A stretch of 14,020 nucleotides of DNA from Thermoplasmata archaeon (GTDB lineage: Archaea; Thermoplasmatota; DAOVMN01): contig DAOVMN010000012.1 in the NCBI GenBank assembly GCA_030630685.1, positions 1 through 14,020 of the forward strand, in the 5' to 3' direction. The position numbers and the translations under genes were made by a program. The notes beneath the pieces were generated by a model, which ran no database searches, was not told where the DNA came from, and saw only the letters and a program-made list of their open reading frames with translations. Below, one piece after another: positions 1 to 6,768 of this stretch (positions are counted from its first letter, which is position 1; every line of letters begins with the position of its first letter).

Positions 1-150
1 TTATTTATAGGATTTCATCCAAGTGTGGATCAGAAACAACGAGAGAAAAACCTAAAAAACGCAGATTTGCACTATCGTTTCATTCGTGATATTCATGATT
101 TACCAGTTCTCCCGAAAATATTAAATATGCCTCTCCTTCATCGAGAATGA
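1..150 (+). CDS. 3' end of an unidentified gene, cut by the window start
   Basis: Frame 1 is open from the first base to a TGA at 148-150, giving 49 residues that end PLLHRE. The fragment is mixed basic/hydrophobic (for example YRFIRDIHDLP) and looks protein-like, but I do not recognise a family. Its stop overlaps the ATG at 147 of the next gene in an ATGA arrangement, which is typical of translationally coupled genes and is the main argument that this is a real gene end. Its AT-rich composition matches the gene that follows. A short open frame in AT-rich DNA can arise by chance, so confidence is moderate. Confidence 0.45.
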   Translation, partial: LFIGFHPSVDQKQREKNLKNADLHYRFIRDIHDLPVLPKILNMPLLHRE

Positions 151-1715
151 ACCATTCGGAGTGTAGTCTTATGAGATATCCAAAACCTCAGAATAAATCG
201 ACGAACTTGTATCCAAATTATGATAATGTATCAGGCCAGGTGAGATCGTTACCAGCGCCTTGGGACCAACAACCTCTGACTCACCAACAAATGCCACAGG
301 CCCAACGATTACAATTACATCCAACTCAGCAGTCACAAATTCCTCAGAATCAACCTGTCCCCCAGGAAAAACCAAAAGCTCTGAAAACGACACCGCCCTT
401 AACTCAAGAAAGCAGTGCATTAAAAACCATCTCGATAGCTTTAAATGTCTTCCTGGTACTGATTCTCCTCCTTCAATTGATGTTTTCCCCTTTCTCCTTA
501 ATGGGTGAGGAAAAAGATGACTATAAAAACAAATACCAAAACCTCGAATCAGAACATCAACAACTGCAATCAGATTACGAACAACTCCAGGAAGATTACA
601 ACAGATTGCAAAGCGATTACAAAGAACTTCAAACCATTTTGGATGAGCACAATAGTTCTTTTGAAAAACTTCAAAGCCAGTTTGAAGATTTGTCCTTCTT
701 ACTGGAACAAAAGAACCTAACGTATGACAAGCTCCGAGCCGAGTACAATTTAATGATCTCGAACTATACAAACACATTATCAGAGCTGGAGCAATATCAA
801 AGTGACTTTGAAGATTTGAGTGCGGAGTATGAAAAACTTGAATCAAAATACTCGCAGCTTGCCACAAACAGAAGTGAGATTTACAGTTTGTATAATGAGT
901 CTCTATCTAACTATGAATATCTTGAGTCAAGATGCTCGCAGCTTGCCGCAAACAGAAGTGAGATTTATACTCTCTATAATAAATCTGTAGAAAACTACAC
1001 TCAACTGGAAGATGAGTACGATGATTTGTGGGATTCATATTTTGGCCTCTACTGGAACGTGAGTGACTTTTTCTACGAAATGAGAACAAGAAATCCCTAC
1101 CTATGGCAGCGAGACAGTTTCATAACACCAGACGATCCCGATGTTCAGGATTTACTGGAGACGATTCTGGGTGACGATGCTGATGGTGATTTAACATGGA
1201 GCGATATGAATAAAATTTACGATTTTATTAACGATAACAAGGATTACAGCTATGACCCCTACATGTATTATCCAACATTACACTTAAACGATTCAGTCGA
1301 TTACTATAATTTTCCTGAATTCTGGTCATATCCTAATGAAACCATCAAAGGTTATAACGAAAATGGGGTATTTGCAGGAGATTGTGAAGATTTTACAAAT
1401 CTGTTGATTTCGTTGCTTTTTGCAGAACAACCAACCAACAACTTTACCTTTGGAATCACGTTAGACACTGACCCTTACAATGAAGGCGGCGGTCACGCAA
1501 CCTGTTTTATACGGACTACTGGAAATGACATTTACATCTACGATATTGCCGGAAACTACAAAGACGGGAACAAAGGGAGTGCTGAAGATACCTTGGAGGA
1601 CTATGCATACAACTGGAACTGGTATGGTGAAGTAGATATATGGAGCACTTACAATCCACATTGTTACAAAGATTTTGAGGATAACGACGAATTTTTCGAC
1701 TGGTGGGGGGCTTAG
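147..1715 (+). CDS. Membrane-anchored coiled-coil protein with transglutaminase-like domain
   Basis: A 522-residue protein, probably on the cell surface. Residues 1-90 are rich in Gln and Pro and likely cytoplasmic. Residues 92-118 form one hydrophobic membrane segment (ISIALNVFLVLILLLQLMF). Residues 122-300 are a long coiled coil with clear heptads (DYEQLQE, DYNRLQS, DYKELQT), including a 28-residue tandem duplication at 228-283. The C-terminal third looks like a transglutaminase-like cysteine enzyme domain: AGDCEDF with Cys413, GGGHATCF with His450, and IYIYDIAGN with Asp466, in the order expected for the catalytic triad. Twelve N-x-S/T sequons lie after the membrane segment, consistent with archaeal N-glycosylation outside the cell. 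The start at 147 overlaps the previous stop; Met9 (171) is an alternative. The substrate is unknown: it could be a protease, a cross-linking enzyme, or a cell-wall peptidase. The gene is visibly more AT-rich than those downstream. Confidence 0.85.
   Translation: MNHSECSLMRYPKPQNKSTNLYPNYDNVSGQVRSLPAPWDQQPLTHQQMPQAQRLQLHPTQQSQIPQNQPVPQEKPKALKTTPPLTQESSALKTISIALNVFLVLILLLQLMFSPFSLMGEEKDDYKNKYQNLESEHQQLQSDYEQLQEDYNRLQSDYKELQTILDEHNSSFEKLQSQFEDLSFLLEQKNLTYDKLRAEYNLMISNYTNTLSELEQYQSDFEDLSAEYEKLESKYSQLATNRSEIYSLYNESLSNYEYLESRCSQLAANRSEIYTLYNKSVENYTQLEDEYDDLWDSYFGLYWNVSDFFYEMRTRNPYLWQRDSFITPDDPDVQDLLETILGDDADGDLTWSDMNKIYDFINDNKDYSYDPYMYYPTLHLNDSVDYYNFPEFWSYPNETIKGYNENGVFAGDCEDFTNLLISLLFAEQPTNNFTFGITLDTDPYNEGGGHATCFIRTTGNDIYIYDIAGNYKDGNKGSAEDTLEDYAYNWNWYGEVDIWSTYNPHCYKDFEDNDEFFDWWGA
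828..995 (+). repeat. Two 84-bp tandem units within the coiled coil
   Basis: Residues 228-255 and 256-283 are two copies of one 28-residue unit (YEKLESKYSQLATNRSEIY versus YEYLESRCSQLAANRSEIY). The DNA is also still similar, with a shared block CAGAAGTGAGATTTA in both copies. The unit is four heptads long, so duplication lengthens the coiled coil without changing register. Each unit carries N-glycosylation sequons (NRS, plus NES or NKS). Confidence 0.85.
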
Positions 1716-1795
1716 AGATTTCAATAGGTAACTGCTCCCTCAGCGCCCCCGGCGGTCTCTGGTATACCTGGGAGGTTTGAGGAAAGGGCACGGAA

Positions 1796-1805
1796 AAATA
1801 TTAAA
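1796..1805 (+). promoter_or_regulatory. TATA-like box for the metallo-hydrolase gene
   Basis: AAATATTAAA stands out in a GC-richer gap. Archaeal transcription starts about 25 nt downstream, near 1826, leaving a short leader before the ATG at 1840. A GAGG at 1825-1828 could serve as a ribosome site. The position favours the ATG at 1840 over the longer frame starting with TTG at 1777. Confidence 0.5.
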
Positions 1806-1839
1806 GCCGGAACCCTATCGTGTGTCGAGGCGCAGCGGC

Positions 1840-2475
1840 ATGCGGATCACCTGGCACGGGCATTCATGTTTTGAGATCTCGGGTTCAATCAATTTAGTGG
1901 TGGACCCACACGACGGAGCCTCAATCGGGCTTAGGAGACCGGATACCACAGCGGATGTGGTTGCAATCACCCACGACCACTTCGATCACAACAAGGCGGA
2001 GATCGTCTCAAAACCAGAAACCAGGGTGGTGAGGAGCAAAGAGAAAGTGAAATTCCCTGGTATCACCATCCAGGGCTATGAGGTCTTTCATGATGAAAAG
2101 AAGGGCCGGGTGAGGGGAAAGGTCACCATGTTCAAGTTCACGATGGACGGTATCACCGGACTTCATGCCGGGGACCTCGGGCATGTCCTTGACAAAGAAT
2201 TGATCGAGAAGATAGGAAAAATGGACATCCTCTTTGTGCCCGTGGGAGGGAGATTCACCATCGACTCGGAGAAAGCGGTCGAGGTGATGAAGCAGCTCAA
2301 CCCAACCGTCACGATACCCATGCACTACCGCCTCCCGGGGACCACACTTCTAATAGAGGGGGTGGCACCATTCCTGAAGAAGGCAGGGCTTCCTGTGCTT
2401 AGAGTGGGTAATGCCATCGATTTCCTGGGTGAGGACCTTCCGGATGATCGGGAGATCTGGGTGTTCGACTACTGA
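1840..2475 (+). CDS. UlaG-like metallo-beta-lactamase-fold hydrolase
   Basis: A 211-residue zinc-dependent hydrolase of the UlaG/COG2220 group, small soluble members of the metallo-beta-lactamase superfamily. It starts MRITWHGHSCFEI, the usual N-terminus of this group. The metal motif H45-x-H47-x-D49-H50 (THDHFDHN) is intact, followed by His84 (FHDE), Asp112 in HAGDLGH, and His162 in IPMHY, so a two-metal site is plausible. The length is normal for the family. A frame upstream of this ATG is open to 1777 (TTG), but those 21 residues (RKGHGKILKPEP) do not look like family sequence, and the TATA-like box lies within that extension. The substrate cannot be read from the sequence; assignment to ascorbate metabolism would not be justified. 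It stands alone, with no operon partner. Confidence 0.93.
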   Translation: MRITWHGHSCFEISGSINLVVDPHDGASIGLRRPDTTADVVAITHDHFDHNKAEIVSKPETRVVRSKEKVKFPGITIQGYEVFHDEKKGRVRGKVTMFKFTMDGITGLHAGDLGHVLDKELIEKIGKMDILFVPVGGRFTIDSEKAVEVMKQLNPTVTIPMHYRLPGTTLLIEGVAPFLKKAGLPVLRVGNAIDFLGEDLPDDREIWVFDY

Positions 2476-2726
2476 ACTGCATGGTGCTCACCTCCCTTTG
2501 AAGGGGCTGAGGTTCGACGTTTTCTTCTGAAGACCACGAGCACCGCAGCAACCGCGAGAACAGGTACACTCAGCCCGGCGAACTCAGGGATTGTTCCTGG
2601 ACCCGTGTAATTCCGAACTCGCTGAGGGTGTTGGGTTGTGGCAGAGTGATTGATAGGATTGCTCTCCTGAGAATCATATTCCCACCTGAAAAGATAATCT
2701 CCGATAAGTATGCGTTCAAGATGCAA
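2469..2726 (-). pseudogene. Remnant of a surface-protein gene with PEF-CTERM-like tail
   Basis: An 85-residue frame with a TTG start. Residues 45-71 read as an archaeosortase-type C-terminal sorting tail: TIPEFAGLSVP, then a hydrophobic stretch PVLAVAAVLVVF, then the basic cluster RRKRR. This motif-membrane-basic order is known from PEF-CTERM proteins, which are normally hundreds of residues long and secreted. Here nothing resembling a secreted domain or signal peptide precedes it, and an in-frame TAA sits just upstream at 2730-2732. A further 14 residues follow the basic cluster, longer than usual, so the original stop may be lost. The most likely reading is the decayed 3' end of a deleted gene. 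A genuine small tail-anchored protein is possible but its start would overlap the promoter of the divergent ATPase gene. Confidence 0.5.
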
Positions 2727-2727
2727 A

Positions 2728-2737
2728 CTTTAAATAG
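2728..2737 (+). promoter_or_regulatory. TATA box for the AAA ATPase gene
   Basis: CTTTAAATAG preceded by GCAAA is a good archaeal TATA/BRE candidate. Its centre is 26-27 nt before the ATG at 2759, exactly where a leaderless transcript would begin. This selects ATG 2759 over the upstream GTG at 2741. Confidence 0.65.
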
Positions 2738-2758
2738 AAAGTGTGCATTAACAATAAT

Positions 2759-4072
2759 ATGAATAAAGGCTCCATCAAGACCATCATATCCGATCAGAGG
2801 AAGGAGAAGGAGTATGCCCTGCAACGGGAGCGAATAATCGACAGGGAGCAGAGGCCATCCTGGGAGAGGTTCACCGACAGCCCCTCCGTCAAGGTCACCA
2901 TGGGGGTGAGGCGTTCCGGCAAGACTGTTTTTACCCACCTGCTCCTGGGGCAGAGGAATTACGGCTTCGTCAATTTTGACGACGAGAGACTTGCTTTCCT
3001 TGATCGGGAGGGGCTCAACGATCTCCTCGAAGGGCTTTACGAGGTCTACGGGGAACTCGATTATCTGCTTCTGGACGAGATACAAAACGTCACCGGGTGG
3101 GAGCTCTTCGTCAACCGGCTCCTGAGGCGGGGAATAAGGGTCTTCGTAACCGGAAGCAACGCGAATCTCCTGAGCAGAGAGCTTTCCACGCACCTCACCG
3201 GAAGGTTCGTGCAAATGGAATTGCTGCCATTCTCCTTCAGGGAGTTCCTGTTATGGAGGGGATTCGAGGAGGACGAAACTACCACGAAGGGACGGGCAAT
3301 GCTGAAGAGGCAGTTGACAGAATACACAAAGATCGGTGGTTTCCCTGAGGTGGTCAGGGCCCCGGAACTCAGGAACACCTACCTGTCGAATCTCTATTCC
3401 TCGATCATTGCAAAAGACATCATCGCAAGGCACCGCATAAGATATGTCAGGACTTTCAGAGAGATGGCAGCGAACATCATCTCGAACTTCTCGAACTACA
3501 TCACTTACAACAAGTTGAAGAACGTCCATGGCCTCAAGAGCGTTCACACAGCCAAGAACTACGTCGATCTGCTCACTGAGGCATACCTGGTATTTACCAT
3601 AGACAAGTACTCTCCCAAACCCAGGGAGATCGTGAACTCACCGAAGAAGGTTTATGCCATCGATACCGGTCTGATAGACACCATCGCCCTGTCGTCAACT
3701 GAAAACAGAGGCCGGATCATCGAGAATCTGGCCTTCCTCGAACTCCTCAGGTGGAGGTCGCTGAACCCGTCGGTCGAGATATACTATTGGAAGGATTATC
3801 AGGGCCATGAGATAGACTTCGTTATCAAGAAGGGTCCGGAGGTCACCGGACTCATCCAGGTGACCTATGTGTCCGGCATGGATGAGCTTGAGAAGAGAGA
3901 GCTGAGAAGCCTCCTGAAGGGGTCCGAACTTCTCGGGTGCAAGAATCTGATATTGATCACCTGGGACCTGGAGGGTCGGCAGACCATGGATGGCAGGGGA
4001 ATCAGATTCGTTCCACTCTGGAAATGGCTGCTAAAAGCTCCTATGGAGTGGAATCATCAACAGCCCGGATAG
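2759..4072 (+). CDS. AAA family ATPase, AAA_14/DUF4143 type
   Basis: A 437-residue ATPase of the large archaeal and bacterial group with an AAA_14 domain followed by DUF4143. Walker A is GVRRSGKT (49-56), Walker B YLLLDEIQ (102-109) with Asp106 and Glu107, and sensor 1 is FVTGSNANLL (129-138), followed by LTGR (146-149). The middle has the characteristic GGFPEVV (193-199) and the helical/winged region YITYNKLKNVHG. The C-terminus has a restriction-endonuclease-like signature: Glu322 in ENLAFLEL and YYWKDYQGHEIDFVIK (342-357). Length is normal for the group. Cellular roles of this group are poorly defined; members are often numerous in archaeal genomes and may act on DNA. The gene is monocistronic by its own TATA box and convergent with hel308; its stop lies 137 bp from the hel308 stop. 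Nothing identifies a partner gene. Confidence 0.93.
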   Translation: MNKGSIKTIISDQRKEKEYALQRERIIDREQRPSWERFTDSPSVKVTMGVRRSGKTVFTHLLLGQRNYGFVNFDDERLAFLDREGLNDLLEGLYEVYGELDYLLLDEIQNVTGWELFVNRLLRRGIRVFVTGSNANLLSRELSTHLTGRFVQMELLPFSFREFLLWRGFEEDETTTKGRAMLKRQLTEYTKIGGFPEVVRAPELRNTYLSNLYSSIIAKDIIARHRIRYVRTFREMAANIISNFSNYITYNKLKNVHGLKSVHTAKNYVDLLTEAYLVFTIDKYSPKPREIVNSPKKVYAIDTGLIDTIALSSTENRGRIIENLAFLELLRWRSLNPSVEIYYWKDYQGHEIDFVIKKGPEVTGLIQVTYVSGMDELEKRELRSLLKGSELLGCKNLILITWDLEGRQTMDGRGIRFVPLWKWLLKAPMEWNHQQPG

Positions 4073-4123
4073 TTCGATCACAAGGACCGGTTCCGTTTCC
4101 GCCGCCGCACAACCACGAAAAGC

Positions 4124-4208
4124 GCTTATCGAGACTTCGTCTCAAACGCCCCTTGACGAACACTTCCTTGTCGGCATTTCGTGCCAATCGGCGCTCAGCA
4201 CTTCGTGC
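4124..4208. repeat. Hairpin repeat cluster between convergent genes
   Basis: Several short hairpins with a TTC loop: GAGAC-TTC-GTCTC (4131-4143), GGCAT-TTC-GTGCC (4173-4185, one G-T pair) and GCAC-TTC-GTGC (4198-4208), with a decayed one near 4158-4172. The first 27 bases (4124-4150) match 5847-5873 inside hel308 at 24 of 27 positions. The cluster fills most of the gap between the ATPase stop (4072) and the hel308 stop (4210) and could incidentally affect transcription termination of both genes. Confidence 0.75.
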
Positions 4209-4209
4209 C

Positions 4210-6678
4210 TCACGCCTCCTCAACATCCATCCCGAACTCGCTGAGCGTCCGCTGAAGCCTCCTGATCTCCTGTTCCCCATCCTGGATCTCCGAGATATCC
4301 CTGCCAAGCTGTTCCATGATCCTGAGTACGATGGCCTTCCCTATCCCCTCGATGGCAAGGAGGTTATGGATATCCGCCTTCCTCAGATGCCCGGTATCCC
4401 GGTAGCCGTTGTTGTAGAGGAGGCGGGCCCTCACCCGTCCGATGCCCTTCAGGCTTACCAAAGGCAGGAGTTCCTCCTTCACCCCATAGGTGATCCGCCT
4501 GTTCAGTTTATACAATTCCCTGCGCTCGAAATGGTAGAGAGCGGCAATCCTTTCCATGGCATGAAGCAGCCATTTTGCAGTATCCACCCTGTTCCTCAGG
4601 TCTCCGGGACCGATGTTGAAACTCTTGGTAATGGTGTTCTCAGGCACCTCATCCACCCATTCGTTCAATAGAATGGCGGTCTTGAGCTCCTCTGCAAACA
4701 GCTCATTGGCCAGCACCTCATTGTCTCCATAGATTTCCTTATCAGTGGGGGAAAGAAAGATCTCATCCCTGTGAGACTCCGCGAGCAGGAAGAGGTCTCC
4801 GAGCTCCCCCTCCCTCACGTAGAGGTTGAGCATATCCGGGGTGGCGGAGATGGTATGAAAATAGGAAAGCGGGGTGGCAACCTTGTTTTTGGACCCCTCG
4901 AGTGCCCTTTTCATGACAACCGCACTCTTGGGATCTATGTAAAGGTCAGAGGTGAGCTTCCCGAATGGTGTGACCCTGAGCCCCTTCTCCTCGATCCCCG
5001 GGAGCTGATCAGCGGTGACAAAATCTCTGTCTGTTTGCAGGGGAGGGGCAAAGAGCATGCCGTTATCCTGAAGGAATCGAAGTGCTTCCTTTACTTCACG
5101 GGCCCTGATCTCGAACTGATAGGCATAGAATGTCTTGTTCAGGAAATCCATGAGCCCGGAATAGTCACGCACAAAACCGGAGGCAATGGAAGAAATAATG
5201 TGTATCCTGAGAATAGGGGCTATGCCAAGCTTGGATTCTATCCTCTCGGTTTCGCCATGGACGACCTCCTCGATGACCCTATCCACATCATCAGCGTTCT
5301 TCACCACAAAGATTGCTTCTCCATAAGGGTCGTAGCCCGGCCTTCCTGCCCTGCCTGCCATCTGCTTCAGTTCCAGGTTCGGAATGGGCTGGTTCCCTGT
5401 GAACCTTCCTGTAAATCGATACAGATCACGGATGACCACACGCCTTGCCGGGAGGTTTATCCCTGCCGCAAGGGTGGGAGTGGCCACAAGGGCCTTGATA
5501 AACCCTTTTTTGAACGCCTTCTCTATTATTTTTCTCTGGGTATTCCCCAGGCCGGCGTGATGAAAACCCGTTCCTCCCATGACGCACGATGCAAGCCTCT
5601 CGACCATCTCAGTTGGCTCATTCTGAGTCGTGATGAGCAGCTCCGCTACTTCCTTTAGCCTTAAAGCATTACCATAAGATCGAACCTTGCCGAACACTTC
5701 GTGTTCATCCGGCTCTCGGATAAATCCTCGCACCACATCGCCCAATCTCTTTGCTTCCGCCTCAGTACTTCTTCGGGTATTCACGAAAATTAGGCATTGT
5801 CCTCCATCATCAAGGACATCCTTCACGAGATTTCGAACAGCGTTGGGCTTATCGAGACTTTGCCTCGAACGCCTGCCAGAACCTTCGGTTCTAACAGCCT
5901 TAACGAGGCTTTCAGCCTCATCCGGAGGTCGCAACCTCTCGGTTGCTCCCGCCTTATCGGGCCTTCGGCTCGTCCGGAAGTCAGAACTTTCAGTTCTTCC
6001 TGCCTTACCTACCTTCCTTTTCTTTCCGTCTGAAAACCAGATTGTTCCACCCTGGTACACCCCCTCCCTCAGGGGAATGGGTCTCCACTCGCTTCTCAGA
6101 TGTGCGGCTCCAAGCCAATCCGCTATCTCCTGGGAATTCGGGATGGTGGCCGAAAGCGCCACAATCTGGGCCTCCGGGCTCAACTGCTTCAACCGCGTTA
6201 GCAGGACCTCGAGGATGTGACCCCGGTCCGGCATAGTAATAAGATGAACCTCATCCGCAACAACTACCGAGAACTCGCAAAGGAAATCGGGTCGATGCCT
6301 GAACAGGGAATCCGCCTTCTCGCTTGTGGCAACGATCACATCATAGTCCATGAGCCTTTTGTCTGTTTCCTCGTAGTCCCCAATGGATAACACCGCCCTG
6401 AACCCGGGAGGAAGAAGTGCCTGGATGTCCTCGAACTTCTCGGAAGCCAATGCCCGTAAAGGGACAATGTAGAGCCCCTTTCCACCATTTAGGATACCAC
6501 GAAGGATCGCAAGATATGCAACCAAGGACTTCCCTGAGGCGGTAGGTACGGACAGAACAAGACTTCTTCCCTCAAAAATATACTTTAGAGCTTTCCTTTG
6601 TGGGGGATAGAGTGAACGGATCCCCATTTCCTTGAGCTTATCGATGATATCCTTGGAGAAAGGAAGATCATCGACCAT
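4210..6678 (-). CDS. hel308: Hel308-type ATP-dependent DNA helicase with repeat-derived insertion
   Basis: An 822-residue superfamily 2 helicase of the archaeal Hel308 family, a 3'-5' DNA helicase acting at stalled or branched replication forks. Visible motifs: Q-motif region YPPQRKA (24-30), motif I VPTASGKS (44-51), motif II DEVH (142-145), motif III SAT (176-178), motif IV CLIFVNTRR (295-303), GFHHAGL (371-377), motif V ATPTLAAGINLPARR (399-413), motif VI QMAGRAGRPGY (439-449), and a helix-hairpin-helix LKGIGRVRARLLYNNGY (743-759). The family is usually 700-720 residues. The excess is largely explained by two low-complexity basic insertions: residues 224-277, encoded by a hairpin repeat array, and a shorter one around 317-331. 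All catalytic motifs remain, so the enzyme may still work. The ATG at 6678 has GGGAG about 10 nt upstream. The gene is 81 bp behind the PKD/zinc-ribbon gene. Confidence 0.95.
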   Translation of the reverse strand: MVDDLPFSKDIIDKLKEMGIRSLYPPQRKALKYIFEGRSLVLSVPTASGKSLVAYLAILRGILNGGKGLYIVPLRALASEKFEDIQALLPPGFRAVLSIGDYEETDKRLMDYDVIVATSEKADSLFRHRPDFLCEFSVVVADEVHLITMPDRGHILEVLLTRLKQLSPEAQIVALSATIPNSQEIADWLGAAHLRSEWRPIPLREGVYQGGTIWFSDGKKRKVGKAGRTESSDFRTSRRPDKAGATERLRPPDEAESLVKAVRTEGSGRRSRQSLDKPNAVRNLVKDVLDDGGQCLIFVNTRRSTEAEAKRLGDVVRGFIREPDEHEVFGKVRSYGNALRLKEVAELLITTQNEPTEMVERLASCVMGGTGFHHAGLGNTQRKIIEKAFKKGFIKALVATPTLAAGINLPARRVVIRDLYRFTGRFTGNQPIPNLELKQMAGRAGRPGYDPYGEAIFVVKNADDVDRVIEEVVHGETERIESKLGIAPILRIHIISSIASGFVRDYSGLMDFLNKTFYAYQFEIRAREVKEALRFLQDNGMLFAPPLQTDRDFVTADQLPGIEEKGLRVTPFGKLTSDLYIDPKSAVVMKRALEGSKNKVATPLSYFHTISATPDMLNLYVREGELGDLFLLAESHRDEIFLSPTDKEIYGDNEVLANELFAEELKTAILLNEWVDEVPENTITKSFNIGPGDLRNRVDTAKWLLHAMERIAALYHFERRELYKLNRRITYGVKEELLPLVSLKGIGRVRARLLYNNGYRDTGHLRKADIHNLLAIEGIGKAIVLRIMEQLGRDISEIQDGEQEIRRLQRTLSEFGMDVEEA
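5692..5729. repeat. Second in-frame repeat unit in hel308
   Basis: A perfect hairpin GAACAC-TTC-GTGTTC (5692-5706) followed by ATCCGG, the same spacer start seen in the main array, and then a 21-nt block (5709-5729) that recurs upstream of hel308 at 6713-6733 with 19 of 21 bases equal. It encodes GFIREPDEHEVFGK in the helicase, in a stretch that appears longer than in ordinary Hel308 proteins. Confidence 0.7.
5848..6009. repeat. Array of six ~26-nt hairpin repeats inserted in hel308
   Basis: Six hairpins with loop centres at 5860, 5885, 5912, 5938, 5965 and 5990: CGAGAC-TTT-GCCTCG (one mismatch), AGAACC-TTC-GGTTCT, GAGGCT-TTC-AGCCTC, GCAACC-TCTC-GGTTGC, CGGGCC-TTC-GGCTCG (one G-T pair) and AGAACT-TTC-AGTTCT. 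Spacing is 25-27 nt. Spacers alternate between an ATCCGGAGGTC type and a CGCCTTAT/CTGCCTTAC type, so the full unit is about 52 nt and contains two hairpins. The stems differ in sequence but keep pairing. On the coding strand this equals about three 17-18-residue repeats starting KAG or KAV, for example KAGRTESSDFRTSRRPD. The span is 162 bases, exactly 54 codons, so the reading frame is kept. Confidence 0.85.
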
Positions 6679-6712
6679 TTTTTAAAGCTCCCTTAGCCAA
6701 TCTTTGATTGTC

Positions 6713-6733
6713 CCGGAACTCGGATAAATCCTC
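6713..6733. repeat. 21-nt repeat block upstream of hel308
   Basis: CCGGAACTCGGATAAATCCT and one further C match 5709-5729 inside hel308 at 19 of 21 positions. It lies in the gap between the PKD/zinc-ribbon gene and hel308, within the probable leader of hel308. Here it is not translated, unlike the copy in the gene. Confidence 0.65.
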
Positions 6734-6758
6734 ATACCTGCTCGACCTGAATTTATTG

Positions 6759-6768
6759 CTTATATATC
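6759..6768 (-). promoter_or_regulatory. Possible TATA box for hel308
   Basis: On the minus strand the sequence reads GATATATAAG, overlapping the last codons and stop of the upstream PKD/zinc-ribbon gene. A start about 25 nt downstream would give a leader of roughly 55 nt that contains the 21-nt repeat block. Read-through from the upstream gene is the alternative. Confidence 0.4.

Noticed and set aside
169..867. A 232-residue minus-strand frame opposite the coiled-coil gene
   Set aside because: It is the antisense shadow of a heptad-repeat gene whose plus-strand protein has clear coiled-coil and enzyme motifs.
1760..1767. Palindrome GGTATACC upstream of the metallo-hydrolase gene
   Set aside because: An isolated 8-base palindrome with no second copy; not distinguishable from chance.
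2609..4244. The sequence CCGAACTCGCTGAG occurs at 2612 and again near 4232
   Set aside because: A 14-base match between two sites in 14 kb can occur by chance on two strands, flanks do not match, and one copy lies in hel308 coding sequence.
4771..5658. A 295-residue plus-strand frame
   Set aside because: It is antisense to the conserved helicase motifs of hel308 and has no family features.
4124..6009. The evenly spaced repeats considered as a CRISPR array
   Set aside because: Unit length (about 26 nt), variable stems, lack of identical repeats with unique spacers, and position within an open helicase frame all argue against CRISPR.
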